Of a stretch of 64,000 nt of DNA, positions 11,182-20,792 are shown one piece after another; the first letter of the stretch is position 1, and each line of letters opens with the position of its first letter. Source of the DNA: Phytohabitans rumicis (GTDB taxonomy: Bacteria > Actinomycetota > Actinomycetes > Mycobacteriales > Micromonosporaceae); the NCBI RefSeq assembly GCF_011764445.1, contig NZ_BLPG01000001.1, positions 5,146,001 to 5,210,000 of the forward strand. Direction: 5' to 3'. A program made the position numbers and the translations under genes. The notes beneath the pieces were generated by a model. That model worked only from the letters and a program-made list of their open reading frames with translations, was not told where the DNA came from and did not search any database.

Positions 11182-11586
11182 TTAGACCTCGGTGGGCGGG
11201 GCGGCCGCGGCGGTGCGGTTGAGTGCCGCCTCCACTTCGGTGGCGCGGGCGGCGGTGAACGCGTCGACGGCGCCGTACTGGGCGCTTACCTCGGCGGCCG
11301 CGACGGCGAGGCCCCAGGTCGCCTCTTGGTAGAAGTAGACCAGGTCCGATGTGTTCAATTGTGACGCCCGGTGTACCCGCAGAAAGTTTGTCAGCTCCTC
11401 GAACGCCGCTGCCGGTCCGGGCAGGTCGACGGCCATGTCATCCGTGACATGGGACAAATGCGGCACATAGTTGTCTAGGACTTCGGTGCGCAGCTTGGCC
11501 GCGAACTCTTCCATGCGGGAGATGTCGGCCTCGATCTGCGCGTATCCGCCCAGCCAGGCAGGTCCTCTGTCGTCCGCCGGTCCCAT
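11182..11586 (-). CDS. small helical protein of the type VII secretion cluster (ESX/WXG-like)
   Basis: A 134-residue, mostly helical, Ala/Glu-rich protein with no signal peptide or membrane helix; a segment EEFAAKLRTEVLDNYVPHL and a later FYQEATWGLAVAAAEV suggest a helical hairpin. The ATG at 11586 has a GGGAGG ribosome site. It ends 2 bases before the PPE-like gene, which in turn overlaps mycP, so the three form one operon. I do not see a clean WXG motif; assignment to the ESX-like group rests on size, helical content and neighbours. Confidence 0.7.
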   Translation of the reverse strand: MGPADDRGPAWLGGYAQIEADISRMEEFAAKLRTEVLDNYVPHLSHVTDDMAVDLPGPAAAFEELTNFLRVHRASQLNTSDLVYFYQEATWGLAVAAAEVSAQYGAVDAFTAARATEVEAALNRTAAAAPPTEV

Positions 11587-11621
11587 GGGACCTCCCGAAC
11601 AAGAGAAGGCACGATGAAGAA

Positions 11622-11797
11622 CTAAAGACTAATCGATGCCCGCCAACCCCGGGGACCCCGGGACGCGCCGACCTGGCCCACCGCGAGGGGGCGCCAACCG
11701 GTGGAGGGTCGGCGCGACGGCGGGACATCACGACGCCTACCAGGGCGGCGAGCTCCTCAGCCGTCGGTGTGCCTCGTACCACCCGAAAGTCCGGCAT
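11622..11797 (-). CDS. accE: acyl-CoA carboxylase epsilon subunit (AccE), apparent -1 frameshift
   Basis: A small gene that is easily missed. From ATG at 11797 it reads MPDFRVVRGTPTAEELAALV, the hallmark of the epsilon subunit that binds and activates AccD5-type carboxyltransferases, and continues to SRWARSARPGVP. If one base is restored in the G/C runs at about 11647-11660 it ends GWRASISL with a TAG at 11622-11624, which matches the family's usual GWRAS-type tail and gives about 58 residues. Read without correction it would run on into the next gene. The kinase gene starts 70 bases away on the other strand; accD is 3.9 kb upstream. Confidence 0.75.
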
Positions 11798-11867
11798 GTG
11801 AGCACAGTACGTCACAGCCGCTGCGCCCGGTCGATTCCCTCTCATGTTCGCCGGGTAAGGTCCTCGG

Positions 11868-12974
11868 GTGTCTGACACACCCCCCGAACTCGTCGCCGAC
11901 CGCTACCGGCTCCTTGAGCCGCTCGGTCAGGGCGGCATGGGACGCGTGTGGAAGGCCCGCGACGAGGTCCTGCACCGCGACGTCGCCATCAAGGAGCTGG
12001 TGCCGCCGCCCGGCCTGACGCCCGAAGAACGCCAGGAAATGCGCGAGCGTTCGCTGCGGGAGGCGCGCGCGATCGCCCGGCTCAACCACTCCAACGTGGT
12101 GCGCATCTTCGACGTGCTGCGCACGGACGGTGACCCGTGGATCGTCATGGAGTATGTCCCGTCCCGTTCGCTGCAGGATGTGCTCGCCTCCGACGGGCCG
12201 GTGACGACGGCGCGCGCCGTGGATATCGGGCTCGGCGTGCTCGGTGCGTTGCGTGCCGCGCACCGGTCGGGGGTTGTGCACCGCGATGTCAAGCCCGGCA
12301 ACGTCCTGCTCGCCGACGACGGCCGCGTCGTGCTCACCGACTTCGGGCTGGCGACCGTGCCCGGCGATCCCAACGTGACGCGCACCGGCCTGGTGCTCGG
12401 CTCGCCGGCGTACATCGCGCCGGAGCGCGCCCGCGAGGGCACCGCCGGGCCGGCAGCCGACATGTGGTCGCTCGGGGCCACGCTCTACGCCGCGACGGAG
12501 GGCCAGTCGCCATACGCGCGGCCCACCGCCATCGGCACGCTGACCGCGCTCGCCAGCGAGCCGGTGCCGGTCCCGCGCCGCGCGGGCCCGCTGAAGGCGG
12601 TGCTCAGCGGCCTGTTGCGCAAGGATCCCGAATCCAGGATCAAGGCGGACGAGGCCGAGCGCCTCTTGCGCCGCGCGGCCGGCCGCCGGCCGCGCGGCAA
12701 TCTTTCTCTCCTGGAAGGGGTACGCCGTCCCACTGCCGCCGGAAGGCGAGAGGGGACGCCCGAGGCCGCTAAGCCGACGACGGTGCTCGCCGAGCCGGAG
12801 CCGGCCACCAAGCTGGTGCCCGCACCGCGCGAACCGGTCGACGAGGCCGTCCCCGTGGTCCCGGGCAAGACCGAGGTAGTCCCCCGGAAGAAGAACCACC
12901 CCCGCCCCCGCACCCACCCCTCCACCCCCACCGCAGGTGTTAGGAGGGGACCCCTCCTATGCAAAAAGCGTTAA
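11868..12974 (+). CDS. serine/threonine protein kinase (kinase half of a sensor kinase)
   Basis: Hanks-type kinase with the complete catalytic set in residues about 12-270: GQGGMGRVW loop, VAIKE lysine, HRDVKPGNVL catalytic loop, DFGLA, and SPAYIAPERARE. A Pro/Glu-rich juxtamembrane linker follows, then the frame runs into a 54-base palindromic repeat and stops at 12972-12974 inside it. The membrane helix and an extracellular domain related to PknB-type sensor modules follow downstream out of frame (see next entry). As written it would make a soluble kinase of 368 residues. Confidence 0.88.
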   Translation: MSDTPPELVADRYRLLEPLGQGGMGRVWKARDEVLHRDVAIKELVPPPGLTPEERQEMRERSLREARAIARLNHSNVVRIFDVLRTDGDPWIVMEYVPSRSLQDVLASDGPVTTARAVDIGLGVLGALRAAHRSGVVHRDVKPGNVLLADDGRVVLTDFGLATVPGDPNVTRTGLVLGSPAYIAPERAREGTAGPAADMWSLGATLYAATEGQSPYARPTAIGTLTALASEPVPVPRRAGPLKAVLSGLLRKDPESRIKADEAERLLRRAAGRRPRGNLSLLEGVRRPTAAGRREGTPEAAKPTTVLAEPEPATKLVPAPREPVDEAVPVVPGKTEVVPRKKNHPRPRTHPSTPTAGVRRGPLLCKKR

Positions 12975-12993
12975 CAAGGTGCCCTTCCTTGCA
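12940..12993. repeat. TTAGGAGGGG palindromic repeat, copy B1, inside the kinase gene
   Basis: 54 bases beginning TTAGGAGGGG and ending CCTTCCTTGCA, with the same centre (ATGCAAAAAGCG) as copy B2 at 58333-58386. In B2 the arms pair well; in B1 the left arm has drifted. It sits exactly between the kinase linker and the membrane helix. Confidence 0.85.
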
Positions 12994-13634
12994 GCCGGGG
13001 CGGTGGTTGTTGTGGTGCTTGCGATGGTTTTGGCTTCCGTGCTGGGGGCGGGGGTGAGGATGACGACGGGGCGCAGCCGGCGTCGACGCCGTCGCAGGCG
13101 AGTAGCGCGCCGGGCGCGACGAGCGCCCCGCCGACCAGCGCGGCGCCGGCGCCGACCCAGTCGCCATCCGCCGGCTCGACGGGCGTGACGTTGCCGGCGG
13201 GCTGGCGGATGTACCAGGACTCCACCGGCTTCTCGGTCGCCGTGCCCAACGGCTGGCGGACGAGTTACGACGGCCGGATGCTCTTCTTCCGCGAGCAGGG
13301 TGGCGAGGGGCGCGTGCTGGGCATCGACCAGACCGACGAGCCCAAGCCGGATCCGGTGGCGGACTGGCGGGAGCAGGAGCGGAATCGCCGCGGCGACTAC
13401 AACAACTACCAGCAGGTGAAGATCGCCGCAGTTGACTACTTCATCAAGGCCGCCGACTGGGAGTGGACGTACACGAGCCGCAACAACAACCGGCTGCACG
13501 TGGTCAACCGCGGCTTCATCACCGCGACCGACAAGGCGTACGCGATCTACTGGTCCACGCTGGACTCCACCTGGAACGACAACCTCGACGAGTTTGCCCT
13601 GATCACGCAGAGTTTCCGCCCGGCCCGCGGCTAG
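12994..13634 (+). CDS. membrane helix and extracellular domain of the kinase gene, out of frame
   Basis: Continuation of the kinase gene. First comes a membrane helix GAVVVVVLAMVLASVLGAG (12997 to about 13053), then, after a shift of frame at the G5 run near 13052-13056, an Ala/Ser/Pro/Thr-rich linker and a domain of about 145 residues from LPAGWRMYQDSTGFSVAVP to FALITQSFRPAR. That last part is in the same frame as the kinase. The distance from kinase start to this stop (1767 bases) is divisible by three, so two compensating shifts separate the parts. An internal start at 13185 could make the domain alone, but without a membrane anchor that would make little sense. Confidence 0.6.
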
Positions 13635-13672
13635 GGGCATGAACGCGGGTCGCGTCGGGTATGTGATTGCTC

Positions 13673-13891
13673 GTGAGTTACCGACAGCATGCGACGAAGC
13701 CGGCCGCCGCGCTCTGGGCCATCACCGGGGTGCTCCTGCTCTATAGCCTGGGCATCACGGTTGTGCTGTTGACCCTCGCGGCGGTCGTAGTGGGGTTCGG
13801 GGCCTGGCAGCTCGTGCGGCGCCACCATCCAAGGCCGGTACGGCGGACGCAGATCAACGTCCGTCGGCAACCGAACGTCGCCAATCGATAA
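13673..13891 (+). CDS. small membrane protein, unknown
   Basis: 72 residues, not recognised. About residues 9-45 form two closely spaced hydrophobic segments (AAALWAITGVLLLYSLGITV and VLLTLAAVVVGFGAWQLV), followed by a strongly basic tail (RRHHPRPVRRTQINVRRQ). GTG at 13673 is the likely start; TTG at 13667 is an alternative. It sits 38 bases after the kinase sensor domain on the same strand. The reading frame and composition look real but no function can be given. Confidence 0.55.
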   Translation: MSYRQHATKPAAALWAITGVLLLYSLGITVVLLTLAAVVVGFGAWQLVRRHHPRPVRRTQINVRRQPNVANR

Positions 13892-13936
13892 CCATGGGTT
13901 GCTGTCATGGCTGCGTTCCGCAACCATGGCGGGATG

Positions 13937-14833
13937 ATGCCTCAAGAGGACGAGATCTCCCAGCTCATGGGGGAGGCGTTGGAGCTGTTCCGCAGCGGGC
14001 ATCTGGACCGGGCCCGGCGCAGCAGCGAGCGGGCGATCGAGATGTGCCGCGAGCTCACCGCCGCCGAGCCCGGTGACCCGCAGCACGGTCGGGTGCTGGC
14101 CTCGCTCCTCTACAACCACGCCACGGTGCTCAACCGGATGGATCGCCGGCCGGCCGCGCTCGTCGCGATCCTGGAGTCGTGCCGGCTGTACGAGCAGCTC
14201 GTGCCCCTCGACCGGCTCGCCTTCAAGCCGTTGCACGCCGACGCGCTGACCCGGGCGGGCACCACGCTCGCCGCGCTGGGCCGGGCGGAGGAGGCGGTCG
14301 CGTACCAGCGGTCAGCGGTGGCCGCGTACGAGTCGCTGCCGGTGAACGGCGTCGTGGAGCGCGGCCTCCCGCGGGCGCTGGCGCTGCTCGCCGCGTCGCA
14401 CGACGCCAACGACCAGCCGGAGCAGGCCATCTCCGCGGCCACCGAGGCGGTCGGCCGGTACGAGGAGCTGCACGCGCGGGACGGGCTGCCGGTGGACGGA
14501 GCCAGCTACTACGCGCTGGCGGCCCGTACGCTCTCCCGCCTGCACGCCCGGCGGGGCGACTGGGGCGCCGCGACCAGCGCCGACGCGGTCGCCGTCGGGA
14601 TCTACCGGCTGCTGGTGGAGCAGGACGCGCCGGAGTACGCCGAGCAACTGGCCGCCGCGCTCGCCGACTCGGCCACGAACCTGTCCGCGGCGGGCCGTCC
14701 GGACGAGGGCGTCGAGCAGGTGCGGGACGCGGCCCGCCTGGTGCACGAGCTCAACCTGCGCTTCCCGGGCCGGTACGCCGCGGCGGTCAGCCGCATCGAC
14801 GCCGTACTCGCGGCGGTGCGGACCAGTTGGTGA
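13937..14833 (+). CDS. tetratricopeptide-repeat protein
   Basis: About 298 residues of helical repeats with regular Ala/Leu/Tyr spacing typical of TPR units (for example ALELFRSGHLDRARRSSERA, LAALGRAEEAVAYQRSAVAA, SHDANDQPEQAISAATEAVG). No signal peptide or catalytic domain, so a cytoplasmic scaffold or binding role is likely. The start is uncertain: ATG at 13934 or 13937 opens just before the first helix, and an ATG at 13907 would add ten residues. It lies between the sensor kinase and the M50 protease, all on one strand. Confidence 0.8.
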   Translation: MPQEDEISQLMGEALELFRSGHLDRARRSSERAIEMCRELTAAEPGDPQHGRVLASLLYNHATVLNRMDRRPAALVAILESCRLYEQLVPLDRLAFKPLHADALTRAGTTLAALGRAEEAVAYQRSAVAAYESLPVNGVVERGLPRALALLAASHDANDQPEQAISAATEAVGRYEELHARDGLPVDGASYYALAARTLSRLHARRGDWGAATSADAVAVGIYRLLVEQDAPEYAEQLAAALADSATNLSAAGRPDEGVEQVRDAARLVHELNLRFPGRYAAAVSRIDAVLAAVRTSW

Positions 14834-14959
14834 AGAATTTCCCCTGTACGTGTTGCGATCTCGGTTGTTTCCTCCAAGGATGGTGGAGTGGCCGTGATCC
14901 TGGGGAGGCGCTACGACCACACCAGAGATTCATAGGCGGGTGGGCTAGGCTCGCCGGCT

Positions 14960-15676
14960 GTGATGTCGCTTGACGGTGTAACGGACATCTGGGACAAGCT
15001 CGTCGGGGCCCAGCCCGACCCGCCGGTGTTGCTGGTGCTGCTCACCGGCCTGGCGGCGCTGGCCGTGGTGCTCACCCGGCTGCCTTGGCGGATCGCGCGG
15101 AACGCCATCACCATCGCGCACGAGGGCGGGCATGCCCTGCTGGCTCTGCTGACCGGCCGCAAGCTGCGCGGCATCCGGCTGCACTCGGACACGTCCGGGC
15201 TGACCCTGTCGGCGGGCCGGCCGACCGGGCTGGGGATGGCGTTGACGCTGCTCGGCGGCTATGTCGCCCCGTCGCTGATCGGGCTGGCCGGCGCGTGGCT
15301 GCTCGCCGGCAACCGCATCACACTGCTGCTCTGGATCGCCATCCTGCTCCTGCTGGCGATGCTCGTGCTGATCCGCAACGCGTTCGGCATCCTGTCCATT
15401 GTGGTCACCACGGGCGCGGTGTTCGCGGTCTCGTGGTTCGCATCGGCGCAGGTACAGGCGGTCTTTGCGTACGCCGGGGTGTGGTTCCTGTTGCTCGGCG
15501 GGGTGCGGCCGGTGGGCGAGCTGCAGACGCTGCGCGCCCGCGGCCAGCTGCGCGACTCGGACGCCGACCAGCTCGCCGGCCTCACGGCCGTGCCCGGCCT
15601 GGTGTGGGTCGGCTTCTTCGGCGTGGTCAACCTGGGCGCCCTGGCCCTCGGCGGGTACCTGCTGGGGAGCGCCTTC

Positions 15677-15682
<6 letters not shown>
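14960..15682 (+). CDS. M50 family membrane metallopeptidase
   Basis: A 240-residue multi-pass protein with about six hydrophobic segments. The zinc motif HEGGH ([17 protein letters not shown]) lies at the start of a helix, as in the M50B group of intramembrane or membrane-associated proteases; a [14 protein letters not shown] segment follows and may be the second motif region. Start is GTG at 14960, immediately followed by ATG at 14963. Its last 6 bases overlap the stop of the convergent accD gene. Substrate unknown. Confidence 0.88.
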
Positions 15683-17290
<1,608 letters not shown>

Positions 17291-17324
17291 TACTGGATAG
17301 TAACGATCGCTGAGATGCCGACTT

Positions 17325-17531
17325 GTGGGAGTCGTCGTTATACGCAGCGTGATGGTGTTTGGTATCGCCCTGGTGCTGAGCGGGGCGGCGGTGCTCTTCG
17401 GTCTGCGGCGCGCGCTCTGGCCCCGGATCCCCGACGAGCCACCGGTGGAGCTCGACCATGACTACGACGCGCAGCCGATCTACGTACCGGCCGACCGCGG
17501 CACCATCTACGTCTCCGAGATCCGCGATTAG
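17325..17531 (+). CDS. small membrane protein between accD and birA
   Basis: 68 residues: one N-terminal hydrophobic helix ([20 protein letters not shown]) and an acidic, tyrosine-containing tail ([19 protein letters not shown]). I do not recognise a family. GTG at 17325 lies 34 bases from the divergent accD start, and the stop is 9 bases before birA, so it is likely the first gene of the birA operon. Confidence 0.65.
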   Translation: MGVVVIRSVMVFGIALVLSGAAVLFGLRRALWPRIPDEPPVELDHDYDAQPIYVPADRGTIYVSEIRD

Positions 17532-17540
17532 GCTCGACGG

Positions 17541-18395
17541 GTGAGTTCGCCCTACACCGACCTGGACCGGCCGCCGCTCAACGCCCGCCTGCTGTCCCGG
17601 GCGCTGGTCACCGAGGCCGGCCCGTGGACGCGGCTCGACCTGCGGGCGGAGACCGGCTCGACCAACGCCGACGCCGCTGGCGCGGCCCGTGCGGGCGAGC
17701 CGGAGGGCCTGGTGGTCGTCGCCGAGCGGCAGACCGCCGGGCGAGGGCGCCGGGACCGGGCGTGGACCTCGCCCGCCCGCGCCGGGATCACGCTCAGCGT
17801 GCTGCTGCGCCCTGGCGTACCCGTGGCGGAGCGGGACTGGCCGGCGGTGCCGCCAGCGGCGTACGGGTGGCTGCCGCTGCTGGCCGGCGTGGCCCTGGTC
17901 GAGACCGTCACCCGGCTGGCCGAGGTGCCGGCGGTCCTCAAGTGGCCGAACGACCTGATGGTGGGCGACCTCAAGTGCGCCGGCATCCTCGCCGAGGGCG
18001 TGCCGAACGGGGTCGGCGCGGTCGTGGTCGGCATCGGTCTGAACGTGACGCTCCGCGAGGACGAACTGCCCACCGACCGCCCGGCCACCTCGCTCCGGCT
18101 GGCCGGTGCCGCGCTGACCGACCGGGATCCGCTGCTGCGGGCGCTGCTGCGCGGGCTCGGCGACTGGTACGGCCGCTGGCGCGGGGCCGGTGGCGACGCC
18201 GAGGATTCCGGCCTGCGCGAGGCGTACCTGCACCACTGCGGCACGGTGGGGCGCGCGGTGCGGGTCCAGCTACCGTCCGGCGCCGAGTTGGTCGGCGAGG
18301 CGGCCACGGTGGACGCCGGCGGACAGCTCGTCGTGCGGGACGCCGGCGGAGTTCAACATTCTGTCGCCGCCGGAGACGTGCTCCACGTGCGATAA
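17541..18395 (+). CDS. birA: biotin--[acetyl-CoA-carboxylase] ligase
   Basis: 284-residue ligase that forms biotinyl-5'-AMP and attaches biotin to the Lys of EAMKM in AccA. Seen: the TGSTNADA substrate loop, the AMP/biotin loop GRGRRDRAWTSP, KWPNDLMVGDLKCAGIL, and the C-terminal SH3-like domain ending VAAGDVLHVR. It lacks the N-terminal DNA-binding domain of E. coli BirA, so it is a pure ligase. It is divergent from accD, its functional partner. Confidence 0.95.
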   Translation: MSSPYTDLDRPPLNARLLSRALVTEAGPWTRLDLRAETGSTNADAAGAARAGEPEGLVVVAERQTAGRGRRDRAWTSPARAGITLSVLLRPGVPVAERDWPAVPPAAYGWLPLLAGVALVETVTRLAEVPAVLKWPNDLMVGDLKCAGILAEGVPNGVGAVVVGIGLNVTLREDELPTDRPATSLRLAGAALTDRDPLLRALLRGLGDWYGRWRGAGGDAEDSGLREAYLHHCGTVGRAVRVQLPSGAELVGEAATVDAGGQLVVRDAGGVQHSVAAGDVLHVR

Positions 18396-18439
18396 GGCGC
18401 TACCGTCAGCCCGTCACAAATGTGAATGAGGAGGTTGGC

Positions 18440-18997
18440 GTGGCCTTTCCAGAAGACGTGCTCACCAAGGACGAGCACGTCGTGCTGCACATGCACCCGC
18501 ATTGGAAGGAGGCGATCCGGCCCGTCTTCGTGCTGGTGCTGGCCCTCGCCGGCGTGGTGGCGGCCGCGATCCTGCTGCCGTCCGGCGGTGCTGGCACGAT
18601 CACGGCGTACGTGGTCGCCGCCGTCGCGCTCGTAATCGTGCTCTGGCTGACCCTCTGGCCGATCCTGCAATGGCGTACGACGCACCACGTGTTCACCAAC
18701 GAGCGGGTGATCCTCCAGCACGGCGTCTTCTCCCGCGACCGGCGGGACATCCCGCTCGGCCGGGTCAACGACCACACGATGAGCCAGACGTTCGTCGAGC
18801 GGCTGCTCGGCTGCGGCACGCTCACCATCGAGTCGGCCGGCGAGCGTGGCCAGTCGGTCCTGCGCGACATGCCCCAGGTCGAGAAGGTCCAGACGACCCT
18901 CTACGAGCTGATCGAGACCAATCACGACAAGCACAGCCTCGGCGACGAGGAGATGCGCGAGATCATGAAGGAGACCCGGGAGCAGCCCCAGCAGTGA
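18440..18997 (+). CDS. PH-domain (bPH2) membrane protein
   Basis: 185 residues with two N-terminal membrane helices (about residues 28-75) followed by the bPH2 domain signature WRTTHHVFTNERVILQHGVFSRDRRDIPLGRVND and an acidic C-terminal tail. GTG at 18440 is preferred over 18422 because GGAGG at 18430-18434 precedes it at a suitable distance. It follows birA by 44 bases. Proteins of this family sit at the membrane and their function is mostly unknown. Confidence 0.88.
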   Translation: MAFPEDVLTKDEHVVLHMHPHWKEAIRPVFVLVLALAGVVAAAILLPSGGAGTITAYVVAAVALVIVLWLTLWPILQWRTTHHVFTNERVILQHGVFSRDRRDIPLGRVNDHTMSQTFVERLLGCGTLTIESAGERGQSVLRDMPQVEKVQTTLYELIETNHDKHSLGDEEMREIMKETREQPQQ

Positions 18998-19000
18998 CCT

Positions 19001-19498
19001 CTACGTGGCCGCCGGCCCGCGCAGGAAGAACCAGCCGCGGAAGCGGATGCGGAGTACTTCCTGTGCGGGTACAGCCTGGTTGGGCTCCCGGCGGGCCATC
19101 GTGCCCTGCAGGGTGACCGTGCCGATGCCGGGCTTCGCCACGGACGGGCGGCGGTCCAGCACCTCCAGCTCGGTGGCGAGCTTGTCGCCGGCGCGTACGG
19201 CGGCGAGCCAGCGCAGCTCCTCCAGCCCGGGTGACATGTCCGCGGCGGCCCGGTCGAGCACGTGGTCGACGTACGCCCGCATGAAGAGGCTCACCGTGTA
19301 GAAGCCGCTGGCGATCGGCTCGCCGTACTCGCTCTGCGCCGCCATCGCCGGGTCGACGTGGTACCACTGCGGGTCGTACCGCTGGGCGAACGCCAGCATT
19401 TCGTCGCCGTCCACCGTGGTCACACCGAGGTCGAAGCGGCGTCCAGGCACCAGGTCTTCGAAGAAGAGCTCGGCTGCCGCGCCGGTGCCCGACCGCAC
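19001..19498 (-). CDS. MaoC-like (hotdog) dehydratase-family protein
   Basis: 165 residues with the hotdog-fold layout of (R)-specific enoyl-CoA hydratases: LVPGRRFDLGVTTVDGDEM, then AFAQRYDPQWYHVDPAMA holding the conserved Asp and His, and ASGFYTVSLFMRAYVDHVL. Start is GTG at 19498, 8 bases after the stop of the upstream GtrA gene. The substrate is unknown and the GtrA/sigma-factor neighbours give no clear clue. Confidence 0.88.
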   Translation of the reverse strand: MRSGTGAAAELFFEDLVPGRRFDLGVTTVDGDEMLAFAQRYDPQWYHVDPAMAAQSEYGEPIASGFYTVSLFMRAYVDHVLDRAAADMSPGLEELRWLAAVRAGDKLATELEVLDRRPSVAKPGIGTVTLQGTMARREPNQAVPAQEVLRIRFRGWFFLRGPAAT

Positions 19499-19506
19499 GG
19501 CCGGAC

Positions 19507-20157
19507 TCAGCGCGTGGTCGAGCGGCGGGCCGCGTCCAGCTCCGCGGCGAACTCGGTGTCCAGCTCGACGTCGATGGGTGAGATCAGCTCGGCCTCAAGC
19601 GGCTCGGTCAGCTGGTCGAAGTCGCGTCCCTGCGCGGGCACCGTCGCCGACGTGGGCTCTTCCTCCATCGCCTCGACGATCTCGGCCACCGGGTCGAAGT
19701 GGTGCGGGTGCTCGGCGCCCGCCGGCACCGGCCGGAAGACGAACGTGCGGTAGGACCAGAACCGGAACGTCATGCCCAGCACCAGGCCGACGGTCTTGAC
19801 CAGGTTGAGTGCCAGCAGTCCGTTGATGTCCATGCCGTACTTGGCCACCGCGAGCACGCCCAGCTCGATGAGCAGGCCGGCGAGGTTGAAGAGGAAGAAC
19901 AGCGTGTATTCGCGCCGCACCGCCGACTTCGTCCGGTCGCGGAACGTCCAGTGCCGGTTCATGAAGTACGACGAGGTCGTCGCCACCACGGTGGCGATGA
20001 CGGTCGCCTTCAGTTGCCCATCCGCGAGGACGGTCAGCACCAGAACGTTGAACAGAGCGTAGTTAAGGACGGTGTTGGCGCCGCCTACCGCTCCGAATTT
20101 GAGCGCCTCTCGAAGGAATTTCTGCCAACGCTCGGGAAGCAGGCGGACAAGACGCAT
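19507..20157 (-). CDS. GtrA family membrane protein, second copy
   Basis: 216 residues. The GtrA domain (about residues 15-135) has four hydrophobic helices, with the family's opening FGAVGGANTVLNYALFNVLV, ATTSSYFMNRHWTFRDR and the closing TFRFWSYRTFVFRP. A charged C-terminal tail of about 75 residues, rich in Glu/Asp, is unusual compared with the short tails of the family. GtrA proteins flip or support transfer of polyprenyl-linked sugars. It lies 71 bases downstream of the first GtrA gene and 8 before the MaoC gene. Confidence 0.9.
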   Translation of the reverse strand: MRLVRLLPERWQKFLREALKFGAVGGANTVLNYALFNVLVLTVLADGQLKATVIATVVATTSSYFMNRHWTFRDRTKSAVRREYTLFFLFNLAGLLIELGVLAVAKYGMDINGLLALNLVKTVGLVLGMTFRFWSYRTFVFRPVPAGAEHPHHFDPVAEIVEAMEEEPTSATVPAQGRDFDQLTEPLEAELISPIDVELDTEFAAELDAARRSTTR

Positions 20158-20228
20158 TCGGCCACCTTACGACAGTTCGGCGACCGCGTGCCGGCGGCCG
20201 GCTGGAGGTTTGCTGAAGGTCACGCCCG

Positions 20229-20792
20229 CTACTTGCTCTCCGTGACTACAGCGGGCACGCCCTGTGCATCGGGATTGAGAAATACCCAGCGCCGGTACGA
20301 CCAAAACCGGAACGTGGTGCCCATAGCGGTGCCCACGAAGTTTGCGGAAATGTTATCGATCACGGGGCTCTGGAATACCGGCCAGATGTTGCCCAGGACG
20401 TAGTGGGAAATGGCCAGAGTGGCGAGGCTGAAGCCGAGGCCGATGGTGTTGAGCACGAAGTAGAGCACGTACTCGCGGCCGAGGTTGGAACGGGCCCGGT
20501 GGCGCCAGGTCCAGAAGCGGTTGCCGACAAACGCGACGGTCGCGGCGATCGCGGTGGAGAAGACCTTGGCGGTCAGCGACTCCATGTCGAGCACGGTGAG
20601 CGCGATGTTGAAGAGCACCAGGTCGACACCGAAGGCGATGGCCCCCACCGTGCCGAACTTGCCCAATTCATGGACCAGGTGACCGAAACGCTCCCAAAGC
20701 CGACGCAACAGTCCCGGTCGCGAGGCCGGAGATGCGGGAGGCTCCCCAGTGACGGTCGCTGACACGTCCTTGAGGGTACCGGCTGGGGTCAT
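20229..20792 (-). CDS. GtrA family membrane protein, first copy
   Basis: 187 residues with a roughly 40-residue cytoplasmic N-terminus and four membrane helices: LGKFGTVGAIAFGVDLVLFN, TVAFVGNRFWTWRHR, and the C-terminal TFRFWSYRRWVFLNP. It is a paralogue of the next gene. Its ATG overlaps the stop of the ECF sigma factor gene by 4 bases (ATGA), so the two are translationally coupled, which is unusual for both families. Confidence 0.91.
   Translation of the reverse strand: MTPAGTLKDVSATVTGEPPASPASRPGLLRRLWERFGHLVHELGKFGTVGAIAFGVDLVLFNIALTVLDMESLTAKVFSTAIAATVAFVGNRFWTWRHRARSNLGREYVLYFVLNTIGLGFSLATLAISHYVLGNIWPVFQSPVIDNISANFVGTAMGTTFRFWSYRRWVFLNPDAQGVPAVVTESK

Noticed and set aside
11438-11621. 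Uninterrupted reading of accE into the next gene
   Set aside because: It would overlap a gene with a strong ribosome site and lacks the family ending; a one-base correction gives a better end.
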